Positions 9,278 to 17,309 of a stretch of DNA of 64,000 nt are shown here, in pieces. The stretch comes from Haloactinopolyspora alba. Its GTDB lineage: Bacteria > Actinomycetota > Actinomycetes > Jiangellales > Jiangellaceae. How positions within the stretch are numbered: the stretch's first letter is position 1; every line of letters begins with the position of its first letter. Under the pieces are notes generated by a model that was given only the letters and a program-made list of their open reading frames with translations, searched no databases and was not told where the DNA came from. Made by a program: the position numbers and the translations under genes. The DNA lies in the NCBI RefSeq assembly GCF_003014555.1, contig NZ_PYGE01000011.1:111159-175158 (forward strand). Reading direction: 5' to 3'.

Positions 9278-10030
9278 TCACTCTATCGCCTCGCTCGGAC
9301 GGTCCCCGGCTCGCGCCTCCTGTCCGGCTGGTTCGGGGCGCTCGGCGATCACCACGTCGGCGGCCACCCGCCAGCCCAGGCTGCCGTACAGCGCGTACCC
9401 GTCCGCGGAGGCCACGAGGATGCCGGTGCGGGCGCCGGCCTCCAGTCCGCGAGCGCTCAGCGCGCCCATCACGACCGAGCCGAGACCGCGCCGGCGGTGG
9501 TCCGGGCGGGTGAAGATCCGGTCGGCCACCGCGTCGGCCCCGACGACGCAGAGGTGCCCCTTCGCGGCGACCTCGCCGTCCGTGACGACCTCGACGACCA
9601 GCACCCCACCGGCGGTGGTGGAGCTCACGACGTCGTAGCCGGCCGGCGGTGTGCGACGCGGATGGTCACCGAGATCGACGGTCATCAGCCGCTCGGGAGC
9701 GCGTACGTGCAGCCCGGCGTCCCGCAGTGCCTGCTTCGTGCCCGCACGGTCGGCGGCCGGCACCGTCAGCCACTGCCCGGCACCGATCCGGCGCGCCAGC
9801 AGGACGTGCTCGGCCGGCGTCGTGGACACCGCGACGTGCTCGACCGCGCGGCCCGGCTCGCCGACCTCGACGGCCAGCACCCCGTCCGGGCCGTGAGCGC
9901 CCGGGTAGCCGCGTGCGGCGATCCACCCGTCCCGCCAGCGCGCCATCATCGCCGTCAGCCCCGGTCCCGGTCCCAGCTCCGGCGGCGGCCCGCTCCCCTG
10001 CCGCGGGGCCGCCTCGTGTTCGGTGTTCAC
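9278..10030 (-). CDS. GNAT-family N-acetyltransferase
   Basis: A 250-residue protein whose C-terminal half is a GNAT domain. The acetyl-CoA motif RRRGLGSVVMGAL is at about residues 195-207, followed by ILVASADGYALYGSLGW, the usual end of the fold. The N-terminal half is a degenerate GNAT-like region. The substrate cannot be deduced. I place the start at the GTG at 10030 (VNTEHEAAP); a TTG at 10051 would add seven residues. It is upstream of glyA on the same strand, with only the riboswitch between them, but the two are probably separate units. Confidence 0.8.
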   Translation of the reverse strand: MNTEHEAAPRQGSGPPPELGPGPGLTAMMARWRDGWIAARGYPGAHGPDGVLAVEVGEPGRAVEHVAVSTTPAEHVLLARRIGAGQWLTVPAADRAGTKQALRDAGLHVRAPERLMTVDLGDHPRRTPPAGYDVVSSTTAGGVLVVEVVTDGEVAAKGHLCVVGADAVADRIFTRPDHRRRGLGSVVMGALSARGLEAGARTGILVASADGYALYGSLGWRVAADVVIAERPEPAGQEARAGDRPSEAIE

Positions 10031-10122
10031 ACGCCCGACCTTAGAGGCCAACCGTCGAGCAAGCGATTACATCATCCACGGCTCGATACCGAGTTGTAAC
10101 GCTGTTACCGGCGCCGTCGCGC

Positions 10123-10150
10123 TTGACGAAGCAGGTTCTTCAGGTAGTAA
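10123..10150 (+). promoter_or_regulatory. Promoter of the carbohydrate transport operon
   Basis: TTGACG at 10123-10128 and TAGTAA at 10145-10150, 16 bp apart, fit a vegetative sigma-A promoter. The expected transcription start, near 10157, falls inside the LacI-type operator. Confidence 0.7.
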
Positions 10151-10154
10151 TCTC

Positions 10155-10166
10155 GTAATCGATTTC
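10155..10166. promoter_or_regulatory. LacI-type operator A
   Basis: GTAATCGATTTC, which reads GAAATCGATTAC on the minus strand. It has the central CG and dyad symmetry typical of LacI-family sites, and shares the 11-mer AAATCGATTAC with the site before the LacI gene at 19619. It overlaps the predicted transcription start, a position for repression. A partial copy (AGCGATTAC) lies near 10062. Confidence 0.7.
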
Positions 10167-10216
10167 ACACATGGCACTCCAGCTGACCGAGCTGGCCGAG
10201 TGGAACGGAGAGCACG

Positions 10217-11491
10217 ATGGCACCGACGCGCACCTTGACGGCCACGTTGTTGGCGACCGGATCGCTCGTGCTGCTCGCCGCGTGCGGCGGCGGCGACGAA
10301 ACCAGTGGCCAGGGCGGCGACGAGCTGACCTACTGGGCGCGCGGCGCCAACGAAGCCATCAACCAGCAACTGGTCGACGCGTGGAACGAGACTCACGACG
10401 TGCAGATCGAGCTGCTGGCCGTGCCCGACGACGAGTACAACCAGAAGCTCGCCGCGGCCGTGCAGGCCGGCACACCACCGGACGTGGTGACCGTCGACGT
10501 CGTGCACGTGCCGAGACTGGCCCGCGGCGGCGCGCTGGACCCGATCACCGACCAGGCGAAAGAGCTGCCCTTCTTCGACACGCTCTTCCAGAGCTACGTC
10601 GACTACTCGACCTATGAGGGCGACATCTACGCGCTGCCGGAGAACGTGGACGCGTCAACGCTGTACTGGAACAAGAACCTGTTCGAACAGGCCGGCCTTG
10701 ATCCGGAGAAGCCACCGCGCAGCTTCGCCGAGCTCAAGGAGTACGCCGAGAAGATCTCCGCGCTCGGCGACGACACGTACGGGTTCTACTTCTCCGGGCA
10801 GTGTGTCGGCTGCAACGATTACACGTTCTCGCCGCTGGTCTGGGCCAGCGGCGGCGACTTCGTGAGCGAGGACGGCACCACCGCCACCCTGACCGACCCG
10901 GCCGTCGCCGACGCGCTGCGCCTGTACCGCGACCTCTGGGAGTCCGGTGCGGTGCCGGACCAGGCTGAGACCGACACCGGCGCCAACTGGGTGTCGTCGT
11001 TCGGCTCGGGCAACATCGGCATGATCGGACTCGGCGCGTTCGCCATCAGCCAGATGAGCGAGAACTTCCCGGACGTCGACTACGGGGTCGCGACGCTGCC
11101 GGGCAAGGACGGCGGCGAGTCGTCGTTCACCGGCGGAGACGTCATCGCGATCCCGTCCGGGGCCGAACACCCGGATGCGGCGTGGGAGTTCGTGAAGTGG
11201 TCGCTGACGGATGCGGCGCAGGTCGACGTCTACGCGAAGAACGGCAAGCTGGTCGCGCGTTCGGACCTGATCGAGAACGAGTACGCCACCGAGAACCCGA
11301 AGGTCGTCGCGCACAACCGTGCGCTGCAGGCCGGCCGGCTCCCGGTGTACCACCCGAACTCGGCCGAGATCGACGCTCCGACCGGGCCGTTCAACTCAGC
11401 CTTCCAGGAGATCGTCTTCGGTGGCGCCGACCCGGAGTCGGTGCTGCCCTCGGCCGAGGAAGAGTTCCAGCGATTGCTCGACCAGGGCTGA
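10217..11491 (+). CDS. Sugar ABC transporter substrate-binding lipoprotein
   Basis: A 424-residue family 1 extracellular binding protein. A Sec signal peptide ends in the lipobox LAAC (cysteine at about residue 23), followed by a short Gly/Asp linker. The body has the usual pattern, with EDGTTATLTDPAVADALRLY and AGEPYIVP-type regions replaced here by TGGDVIAIPSGAEHPDAAW. It opens an operon with two permeases and a glycosidase. GGAG precedes the ATG at 10217. No ATPase gene is in the operon, so a shared MsiK-type ATPase encoded elsewhere is expected. The ligand is probably an oligosaccharide released by the GH43 protein of this locus. Confidence 0.93.
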   Translation: MAPTRTLTATLLATGSLVLLAACGGGDETSGQGGDELTYWARGANEAINQQLVDAWNETHDVQIELLAVPDDEYNQKLAAAVQAGTPPDVVTVDVVHVPRLARGGALDPITDQAKELPFFDTLFQSYVDYSTYEGDIYALPENVDASTLYWNKNLFEQAGLDPEKPPRSFAELKEYAEKISALGDDTYGFYFSGQCVGCNDYTFSPLVWASGGDFVSEDGTTATLTDPAVADALRLYRDLWESGAVPDQAETDTGANWVSSFGSGNIGMIGLGAFAISQMSENFPDVDYGVATLPGKDGGESSFTGGDVIAIPSGAEHPDAAWEFVKWSLTDAAQVDVYAKNGKLVARSDLIENEYATENPKVVAHNRALQAGRLPVYHPNSAEIDAPTGPFNSAFQEIVFGGADPESVLPSAEEEFQRLLDQG

Positions 11492-11496
11492 ACCGG

Positions 11497-12399
11497 ATGG
11501 TCGACGCAGTTTCGTCCAGGCGCCGAGCGGGCATCGTCACCCGCCGCAACCGCCGGGGCCTGTGGTACGTGATGCCGGCGCTGGCGATGACGCTGGTGTT
11601 CTTCACCACACCGCTGCTGGGCACGATGTGGACCAGCCTTCACGACTGGCCGCTGTACGGCGATTCCACGTTCATCGGCATGGACAATTACCGCACCGCG
11701 TGGAACGACCCCGCGTTTTGGTCGACATTGCTGTTCACGGTGCAGTTCATGGCCGCGGTGACACTGATCGGCGTGATCGTCTCGTTCGGTCTGGCTCTGA
11801 TCGTGCGCACCCCGCGTCGCGGTGTAGGACTGCTGCGTACCGCCTACTTCCTCCCCGTGACCGTCGGCTACGCGGCAGCCGGGTTCCTGTGGTTCTACCT
11901 GCTCGACGGGCGTGTCGGCGTCGTCAACGACGTTCTGCTGCGGCTGGGGATCGTGGATGCGCCAGTGCAGTGGCTGGCCGACGTCGACACGTCGTTCTGG
12001 GCGATCGTCGCGATGAGCGTGTGGAAGAGCGCCGGGTTCGGCATGGTGATCTTCCTTATCGGCATGCAGGCGATCCCGAACGAGCTGTACGAAGCGTTCC
12101 GCGTCGACGGCGCGAACGGCCGGCAGACGGTGCGGCATCTGACGATCCCGCTGCTACGCAACAACTTCGCACTGGTCATGGTGCTGAACGTCGCGCTGAA
12201 CATGCTGGCGTTCGACCAGTTCTACGCCATGACTGGCGGCGGACCGAACGGCGAGACGGTCACCGCTGTGTACAACGTCTTCCTCAACGCGTTCGAGTAC
12301 CAGAAACTCGGCTACGGCTCGGCGCTGGCGATGATGCTGCTCGTCGTCCTGGCGCTGGTGAGTTTCGCCCAACTCGCGATCTTCAGGCGGCGAACATGA
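11497..12399 (+). CDS. Carbohydrate ABC permease, MalF type
   Basis: A 300-residue inner-membrane protein with six predicted helices. The first is at about residues 22-42 (VMPALAMTLVFFTTPLL), and the EAA loop is YEAFRVDGANGRQTVRHLTIP near residue 200. It starts five bases after the binding-protein stop and ends in a four-base ATGA overlap with the second permease, so the three genes are one message. It pairs with the next gene to form the channel of the importer. Confidence 0.93.
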   Translation: MVDAVSSRRRAGIVTRRNRRGLWYVMPALAMTLVFFTTPLLGTMWTSLHDWPLYGDSTFIGMDNYRTAWNDPAFWSTLLFTVQFMAAVTLIGVIVSFGLALIVRTPRRGVGLLRTAYFLPVTVGYAAAGFLWFYLLDGRVGVVNDVLLRLGIVDAPVQWLADVDTSFWAIVAMSVWKSAGFGMVIFLIGMQAIPNELYEAFRVDGANGRQTVRHLTIPLLRNNFALVMVLNVALNMLAFDQFYAMTGGGPNGETVTAVYNVFLNAFEYQKLGYGSALAMMLLVVLALVSFAQLAIFRRRT

Positions 12400-13307
12400 C
12401 GACGACCCCGACCACGACCGAACCACGATCCGTCGCGGTCTCGCACGACGACGGGCCCGCGAGGCGTCCCGGACGAGGGTCGCACCGGCTGCTCTGGTAT
12501 GCCGGGGCCATCGCGCTGGCGGCGGTGTTCGTCTTCCCGTTGTACTGGGCGTTCGTCAGCTCGGTGAAGACGGAGGAGCAGGCGGCCGCGTCCCCGCCGA
12601 CGTGGTTCCCCGAGCAGTTCTCCACCGAGAACTACGCCCGGATGGGCGAGATCGGCGCGACCGGGATCTACGGCGCCCTGCTGAACAGCGCGATCGCCAC
12701 CGGGCTGGCGATCGTGTTCACTGTGGTGCTCAGCACACTGGCCGGCTACGGGTTCTCCCGGTTCCGCTTCCCGGGTCGCGGGATCGTTTTCGCGTTCATC
12801 CTGTTGACGTTCATGATCCCGTTCCAGTCGATCCTGATTCCGCTGTATCAGCTGCTCACCGAGCTTCAGTTGACCAACAGCATGCTCGGGCTGGCCCTGG
12901 TCTACGCGACCTGGCAGCTGCCGTTCGCCGTGTTCGTGATGCGCAACAGCTTCGACGAGTTGCCGCACACGCTGGACGAGGCAGCGATGCTCGACGGCTG
13001 CGGCACCCTGCGGGCACTCGTGCGGGTCCTGCTGCCCAGCGCGGTCCCCGGAATCCTCACCGTCGTACTGTTCACATTCCTGTTCTCGTGGAACGAGCTG
13101 CTCGCGGCACTGGTGATGGTCAGCGACGCTGAACGGTTCACCGTTCCGGTGCAACTCAGCCTGGTCCTTTCCAACCAGTTCGGGACCGTCGAATGGGGGG
13201 CGCTGCAGGCGGGCGTGGTCCTGACGGTCCTGCCCTGCATGGCGATCTTCTTCCTGCTGCAGCGTCACTACCAGGCAGGGGCGACTGCCGGCTCGGTCAA
13301 GGAGTAG
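12396..13307 (+). CDS. Carbohydrate ABC permease, MalG type
   Basis: A 303-residue partner permease. A basic N-terminal tail of about 30 residues precedes the first helix (LLWYAGAIALAAVFVFPLYW). The EAA loop is LDEAAMLDGCGTLRALVRVLLP near residue 200, and FTFLFSWNELLAALVM is typical of the MalG group. It overlaps the previous gene by four bases. A 108-bp gap follows before the cytoplasmic glycosidase, without an obvious terminator, so the glycosidase is probably co-transcribed. Confidence 0.93.
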   Translation: MTTTPTTTEPRSVAVSHDDGPARRPGRGSHRLLWYAGAIALAAVFVFPLYWAFVSSVKTEEQAAASPPTWFPEQFSTENYARMGEIGATGIYGALLNSAIATGLAIVFTVVLSTLAGYGFSRFRFPGRGIVFAFILLTFMIPFQSILIPLYQLLTELQLTNSMLGLALVYATWQLPFAVFVMRNSFDELPHTLDEAAMLDGCGTLRALVRVLLPSAVPGILTVVLFTFLFSWNELLAALVMVSDAERFTVPVQLSLVLSNQFGTVEWGALQAGVVLTVLPCMAIFFLLQRHYQAGATAGSVKE

Positions 13308-13415
13308 CGCACTCGCCACCTCCGTACGCAGTAGTCACCTTCGGCAACGACGCGAACCCCGGTGACGTGTCCTCGTTGCGGCCGGCCGCCGCGACCGTCC
13401 ACAGAAAGGCGCATC

Positions 13416-15053
13416 GTGACGACACCAACGGCGGATCTCAGCTTCGACCCGTGCGATCCGTACTTCCCGGTACCCGGCGGCGGTCCGGCACGCTGGGCGG
13501 TGCAGGTCTTCACCCACGACAACGGACACGGTGTCGACCCGGACAGCGCCGAGGTGAGCACCCCCGACGAACGGACCGTACGGATGTGTGCCGGTCGCTA
13601 CGCCAGGCTGGGCCAGCAGGTGACGGGCGCGGCCGGGGAGGTCGACGTCGTCGTGCGGCGCGACGCCAGGACGCTGACCTTCCAGGTGAACGCGAGTCAT
13701 CCGGAATCGATCAAGTCCGTCAAGCTGCTCCTGCGCGGACTCCCGCGTACAGCGCTGCAGGCGGGATGGTGGTCGCCCACCACGCCCCGTGGCGCGACCA
13801 CCGTCGGGCGCTTCCAGTGGACCTACCCCGGGCCGGAATGGGCCACCCGGTGGGCCGCCGCCGGCGAGGGCCCGGACTCGGTCGCGCTGAGCGTGCGTGA
13901 TCCCGGCGTCCATGCGACCGCGCTGCACGTCAGCGAACCTCCCTACGCCGGCGAACCGATCACCGAGGTCGTGCTCGCCGCGCCCGCACACGAACGCACC
14001 CAGCGCTACCAGGCGCCCCCGGTCCAGGTCACGTTCACCGACGACACCGCCGGCCTCGACGCTGCTCTCGACGATCACTTGCGGTTCGTGGAGTCCGCGC
14101 ACGGACTCGTCGCGTGGGAGGAGCGCGTCGACACGCCGGACTGGCTGGACGACGTCGCGCTCGTGGTCGCACTGCACGGCCAGCACTGGACCGGGCACAT
14201 CTTCAACACGTTCGACCAGATGGCCCACGCCCTGAAGTTCGTCGCGGACCATGTGGATCCGAGCCGTGTGCTCGCCTACCTGCCCGGCTGGGAGGGGCGC
14301 TACTACCACTCGTACCCGCACTACCGCCCGGGACCGGACCTGGGCGGGGACACCGGATTCGCCCGGCTCGTCGAGACGGCCCACGGGCTCGGCTTCCACC
14401 TGATGCCGATGTTCGGCGCGCACGGCGCGAACGTGTCGCGGTACGCCCAGTGGCACGAGGCCGCGATCCGCAACGACACGAACCGCTACGTCGATCTGGT
14501 GAACCGTCCCGACTGGGACGGCGACCGGTTCGGCGAAGGGGACCAGGTCTTTCTCAACCCGGGAGAACCGGGATTCGGCCGGCACCTGACCGATTCGATC
14601 AGCGCGATCGTCACCGAGTTCGGCGTCGATGCAGCGTTCCTCGACACCGCCGGATTCTGGTTCAACGACCCCAGGCACCCGCTGTTCAGCGGTTTCCGGA
14701 CGCTGGCCGCCACGTTGCGGCGACGGCATCCCAACCTGCTGCTCGCGGCCGAAGGCTGGTGGGACGCGATGCTCGCGTTGTTCCCGCTGAGCCAGCAGTG
14801 GCTCGGCTGGAGCAGGGATTTCCGTGCTCCGCGGACACTGACGCGATACGCGCGCACGACCGGACACCTGGCCGAAGGCGCACCCGGTCCCGGCAGCACC
14901 GGAGTGCACGAGCAGGGCTTCCGGCCCAGGCCAGCGCAGCACCCGTTGCCCGGCCACATCGCCCAGGTGAGCTTCGCCGAGCGCACGCTGGCCGAGTACC
15001 GCGACGAGATAGCCGAGATCTGTCGCCGCGCGGACGGTCGGATCAGGGTGTAG
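13416..15053 (+). CDS. TIM-barrel glycoside hydrolase-like protein (DUF6259-type)
   Basis: A 545-residue protein without a signal peptide, so cytoplasmic. The N-terminal beta-rich part (residues 1-190) precedes a barrel-like region with FLDTAGFWFNDP near 410 and LLAAEGWWDAML near 445, the acidic positions expected for glycosidase catalysis. The general pattern is that of the DUF6259 group of presumed glycosidases; I make this link from memory and with moderate certainty. The GTG at 13416 follows AAAGG by seven bases. It should trim the imported oligosaccharide. Its stop lies inside the end of the convergent GH43 gene, an 11-bp tail-to-tail overlap. Confidence 0.75.
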   Translation: MTTPTADLSFDPCDPYFPVPGGGPARWAVQVFTHDNGHGVDPDSAEVSTPDERTVRMCAGRYARLGQQVTGAAGEVDVVVRRDARTLTFQVNASHPESIKSVKLLLRGLPRTALQAGWWSPTTPRGATTVGRFQWTYPGPEWATRWAAAGEGPDSVALSVRDPGVHATALHVSEPPYAGEPITEVVLAAPAHERTQRYQAPPVQVTFTDDTAGLDAALDDHLRFVESAHGLVAWEERVDTPDWLDDVALVVALHGQHWTGHIFNTFDQMAHALKFVADHVDPSRVLAYLPGWEGRYYHSYPHYRPGPDLGGDTGFARLVETAHGLGFHLMPMFGAHGANVSRYAQWHEAAIRNDTNRYVDLVNRPDWDGDRFGEGDQVFLNPGEPGFGRHLTDSISAIVTEFGVDAAFLDTAGFWFNDPRHPLFSGFRTLAATLRRRHPNLLLAAEGWWDAMLALFPLSQQWLGWSRDFRAPRTLTRYARTTGHLAEGAPGPGSTGVHEQGFRPRPAQHPLPGHIAQVSFAERTLAEYRDEIAEICRRADGRIRV

Positions 15054-17286
15054 CGACCTCGATGGCGCTGACGGTCGGATTGTGATCGGCGACGTCGGCC
15101 CTCGTCCCGGGGAGGAACTCGAGCATGATGTGCCCGTGCTCGTCGGCCGTCGCCGTGAACTCGCGGACCAGTGCCCGGTACGAGCCCCCGGCCGCGGCGA
15201 CCTTGTCCAGTTCGTCGAGCACCACGGTGCCGTTGACGGCCACGTCGAAGGTCCGTTGTCCCGGCTCGGTGAAATGGATCTCGGCGAAGTGCAGCCGGAC
15301 GGTGTAACTCGCACCAGGCTGCAGCGACGGCACGACGTACCGGAAACTACCGTCGTCACCCGGGTACTTCGGCACGAGTGTGTCGCCCCACCGTTCGGTC
15401 TGGTAGTACGACGCGGGTAACGCGCCGGCGACGCCCGACGTCGAGATGCTCGAGGTCGTCGAGTTCACCTCGCCGCCCAGGCAGTACTCGTTGTAATCGT
15501 TCACGCAGAAGTCGCGCGCGTGTGAAGCTCCGGCGTCGACGGTCAGCCCGGGCCAGCCTCGGCCGCTGTAGAAGCCCCAGCTCGGCCGGTTGGCCCTCAC
15601 CGTGACGTCGTCGAAACTCGCGGTCAGCCCGCCCCAGGTGCGCAGACCGGCACGGCCGAAGTCCCCGTCGCCGGCGCGCTCGGTCATGCCCGCGAGACGG
15701 ACGACGCCCAGCTGCCGGAAATCGGTCCCGTCGGTGGAGATCAGGCCGGTGAGCTTGCCGGCGTTGACGTCGAGACGCAACCAGTACGTCGTGCCGGGGC
15801 TCCACTGGTATGGGCCGGAGTCCAGCACCTGCCAACTGCCCGAGCGGTTCCGCGCGATCACCCACTTCAGGGTGCCGGAAGCGTCCTTGAGCAGTTCCAG
15901 GTTGTACAGCGCCGACGCCGACTCGGCACGGGCCACGACGTTGACGCCGCTGCCGTTCGGTGCGTTGTCGGCCGTCACCTTGGCCTGAATCGTGTAGTCC
16001 GCCCACCGCGGCTCACCGATGACGGTGAGGTTGTCGCCGGTGCCGGTGGAGCAGTACTCCCCCGAGCACGGTGCCCAACTACCAGTGAGCACGTCCCATT
16101 TGCCCGCCCCGGAGGTGAAGTCCTCGTCCGCGAGCGTCGAGCCGGGAACCACCGGTGGCGGCGAGCCGCTTTCGCCGGAGGGAACGGGGATCGCCTCGTG
16201 CACGGGAACCGGACTGCCGAAGTCGGGCTCGCCGTCCGCGTCGTAGCTGAACGGCTGGATGAACGTGTCGCGCTCGCCGAAGTCCGTTCCCGGCGAGTCG
16301 CTGGCGTTGTAGACCATCCAGTTCTCGCTGCCGTCCGGCGAGCTGAACGTGCCCACGGCGAGCACGCGGTACAGGCCGCTGTCGGGGCCACCGGCGAACT
16401 CCGGCTGCGCGGACTTCTCCCACGACGCCGGATCGAGCAGGTTGCCGTCCGTGTTCGTGAACATGCCGACGCACCAGCTCCAACACGGTCCACCGTTCGT
16501 CCGGTGTGTGACGTGGTTCTCCGACGAGTACGGGACGAAGACCTTGGTCTGCCCGTTCTGGGTGTGCACGAACGGGCGCGCGATCTCCGACGTTCCGCCT
16601 TCCCATGCGTGGTCCGGCGAACCGTCGTCGATCGTGACCATCGACGAGCCCGGCTCGAGCGTCCAGGGGTTGGACATCGGCTGGACGTAAAAACCGAACG
16701 TGGTGGACGTGAAGAACAGCCGCCCGTCGGGCATCTCGGTCACGCTGGGCCCGACGATGCCCTTCTCCCACGGGCCGGGATCCTGTCCCTGCTCCCAGGT
16801 CTTGAGCGTGTCCTTCAGCGTGTACGGGCCGAGCGGGTCCCCTGTGGTGCTCTGCAACGCGTACACGGCGGCTTCGGTGACCGCTCCGGGCGATGCGGCG
16901 TCCGTGACGGACAGGTAGATGTACCACGTCCCCTGCACCTTCTGCAGCACCGGTGACCACAGCAGGCAGCAGCCAATGCCCGACGAGGGCCCGGACCAGA
17001 CGGTGACCGGCTCGGCCGCACGCAGGCCGGCCACCGTCGACGACGTCCGGATCTGCAGGTGCCGGGTCTCCGAGGTGCCGATCAGGTAGTAGTCACCGTC
17101 GTGGGTGACGATCGTGGGGTCGTAGACGTCGGCCACCGGGTTGTAGAACGTGCCGCTCGCGGCGGCGGCTTCCGGCACGGTTCGGTTCATCGATCCGGGC
17201 CCGCCGAGAACGAGCATGGCGACGGCGAGACCTGCGGTGACGGCGATTGCGACGATGCTGCGCACGGGCGAACGAAGCTGGCTCAT
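15043..17286 (-). CDS. Secreted GH43-type glycosidase with LamG-like and malectin-like domains
   Basis: A 747-residue exported enzyme. Signal peptide at residues 1-42 with a probable cleavage after PEAAAA. Residues about 45-350 form a five-bladed propeller of the GH43 type: catalytic base in VYDPTIVTHDGDYYLIGT, then GIVGPSVTEMPDGRLFF and GGTSEIARPFV as candidate acid and modulator regions. Residues about 400-560 look like a concanavalin/LamG-like module (DEDFTSGAGKWDVL start), and about 570-747 like a malectin carbohydrate-binding module (FDVAVNGTVVLDELD). GGAGGAG precedes the ATG at 17286. It probably cuts an arabinose- or xylose-containing glycan outside the cell. The activity is not determinable from sequence alone. 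Confidence 0.88.
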   Translation of the reverse strand: MSQLRSPVRSIVAIAVTAGLAVAMLVLGGPGSMNRTVPEAAAASGTFYNPVADVYDPTIVTHDGDYYLIGTSETRHLQIRTSSTVAGLRAAEPVTVWSGPSSGIGCCLLWSPVLQKVQGTWYIYLSVTDAASPGAVTEAAVYALQSTTGDPLGPYTLKDTLKTWEQGQDPGPWEKGIVGPSVTEMPDGRLFFTSTTFGFYVQPMSNPWTLEPGSSMVTIDDGSPDHAWEGGTSEIARPFVHTQNGQTKVFVPYSSENHVTHRTNGGPCWSWCVGMFTNTDGNLLDPASWEKSAQPEFAGGPDSGLYRVLAVGTFSSPDGSENWMVYNASDSPGTDFGERDTFIQPFSYDADGEPDFGSPVPVHEAIPVPSGESGSPPPVVPGSTLADEDFTSGAGKWDVLTGSWAPCSGEYCSTGTGDNLTVIGEPRWADYTIQAKVTADNAPNGSGVNVVARAESASALYNLELLKDASGTLKWVIARNRSGSWQVLDSGPYQWSPGTTYWLRLDVNAGKLTGLISTDGTDFRQLGVVRLAGMTERAGDGDFGRAGLRTWGGLTASFDDVTVRANRPSWGFYSGRGWPGLTVDAGASHARDFCVNDYNEYCLGGEVNSTTSSISTSGVAGALPASYYQTERWGDTLVPKYPGDDGSFRYVVPSLQPGASYTVRLHFAEIHFTEPGQRTFDVAVNGTVVLDELDKVAAAGGSYRALVREFTATADEHGHIMLEFLPGTRADVADHNPTVSAIEVATP

Positions 17287-17309
17287 CTGCTCCTCCGTCG
17301 GGGCGGGCG

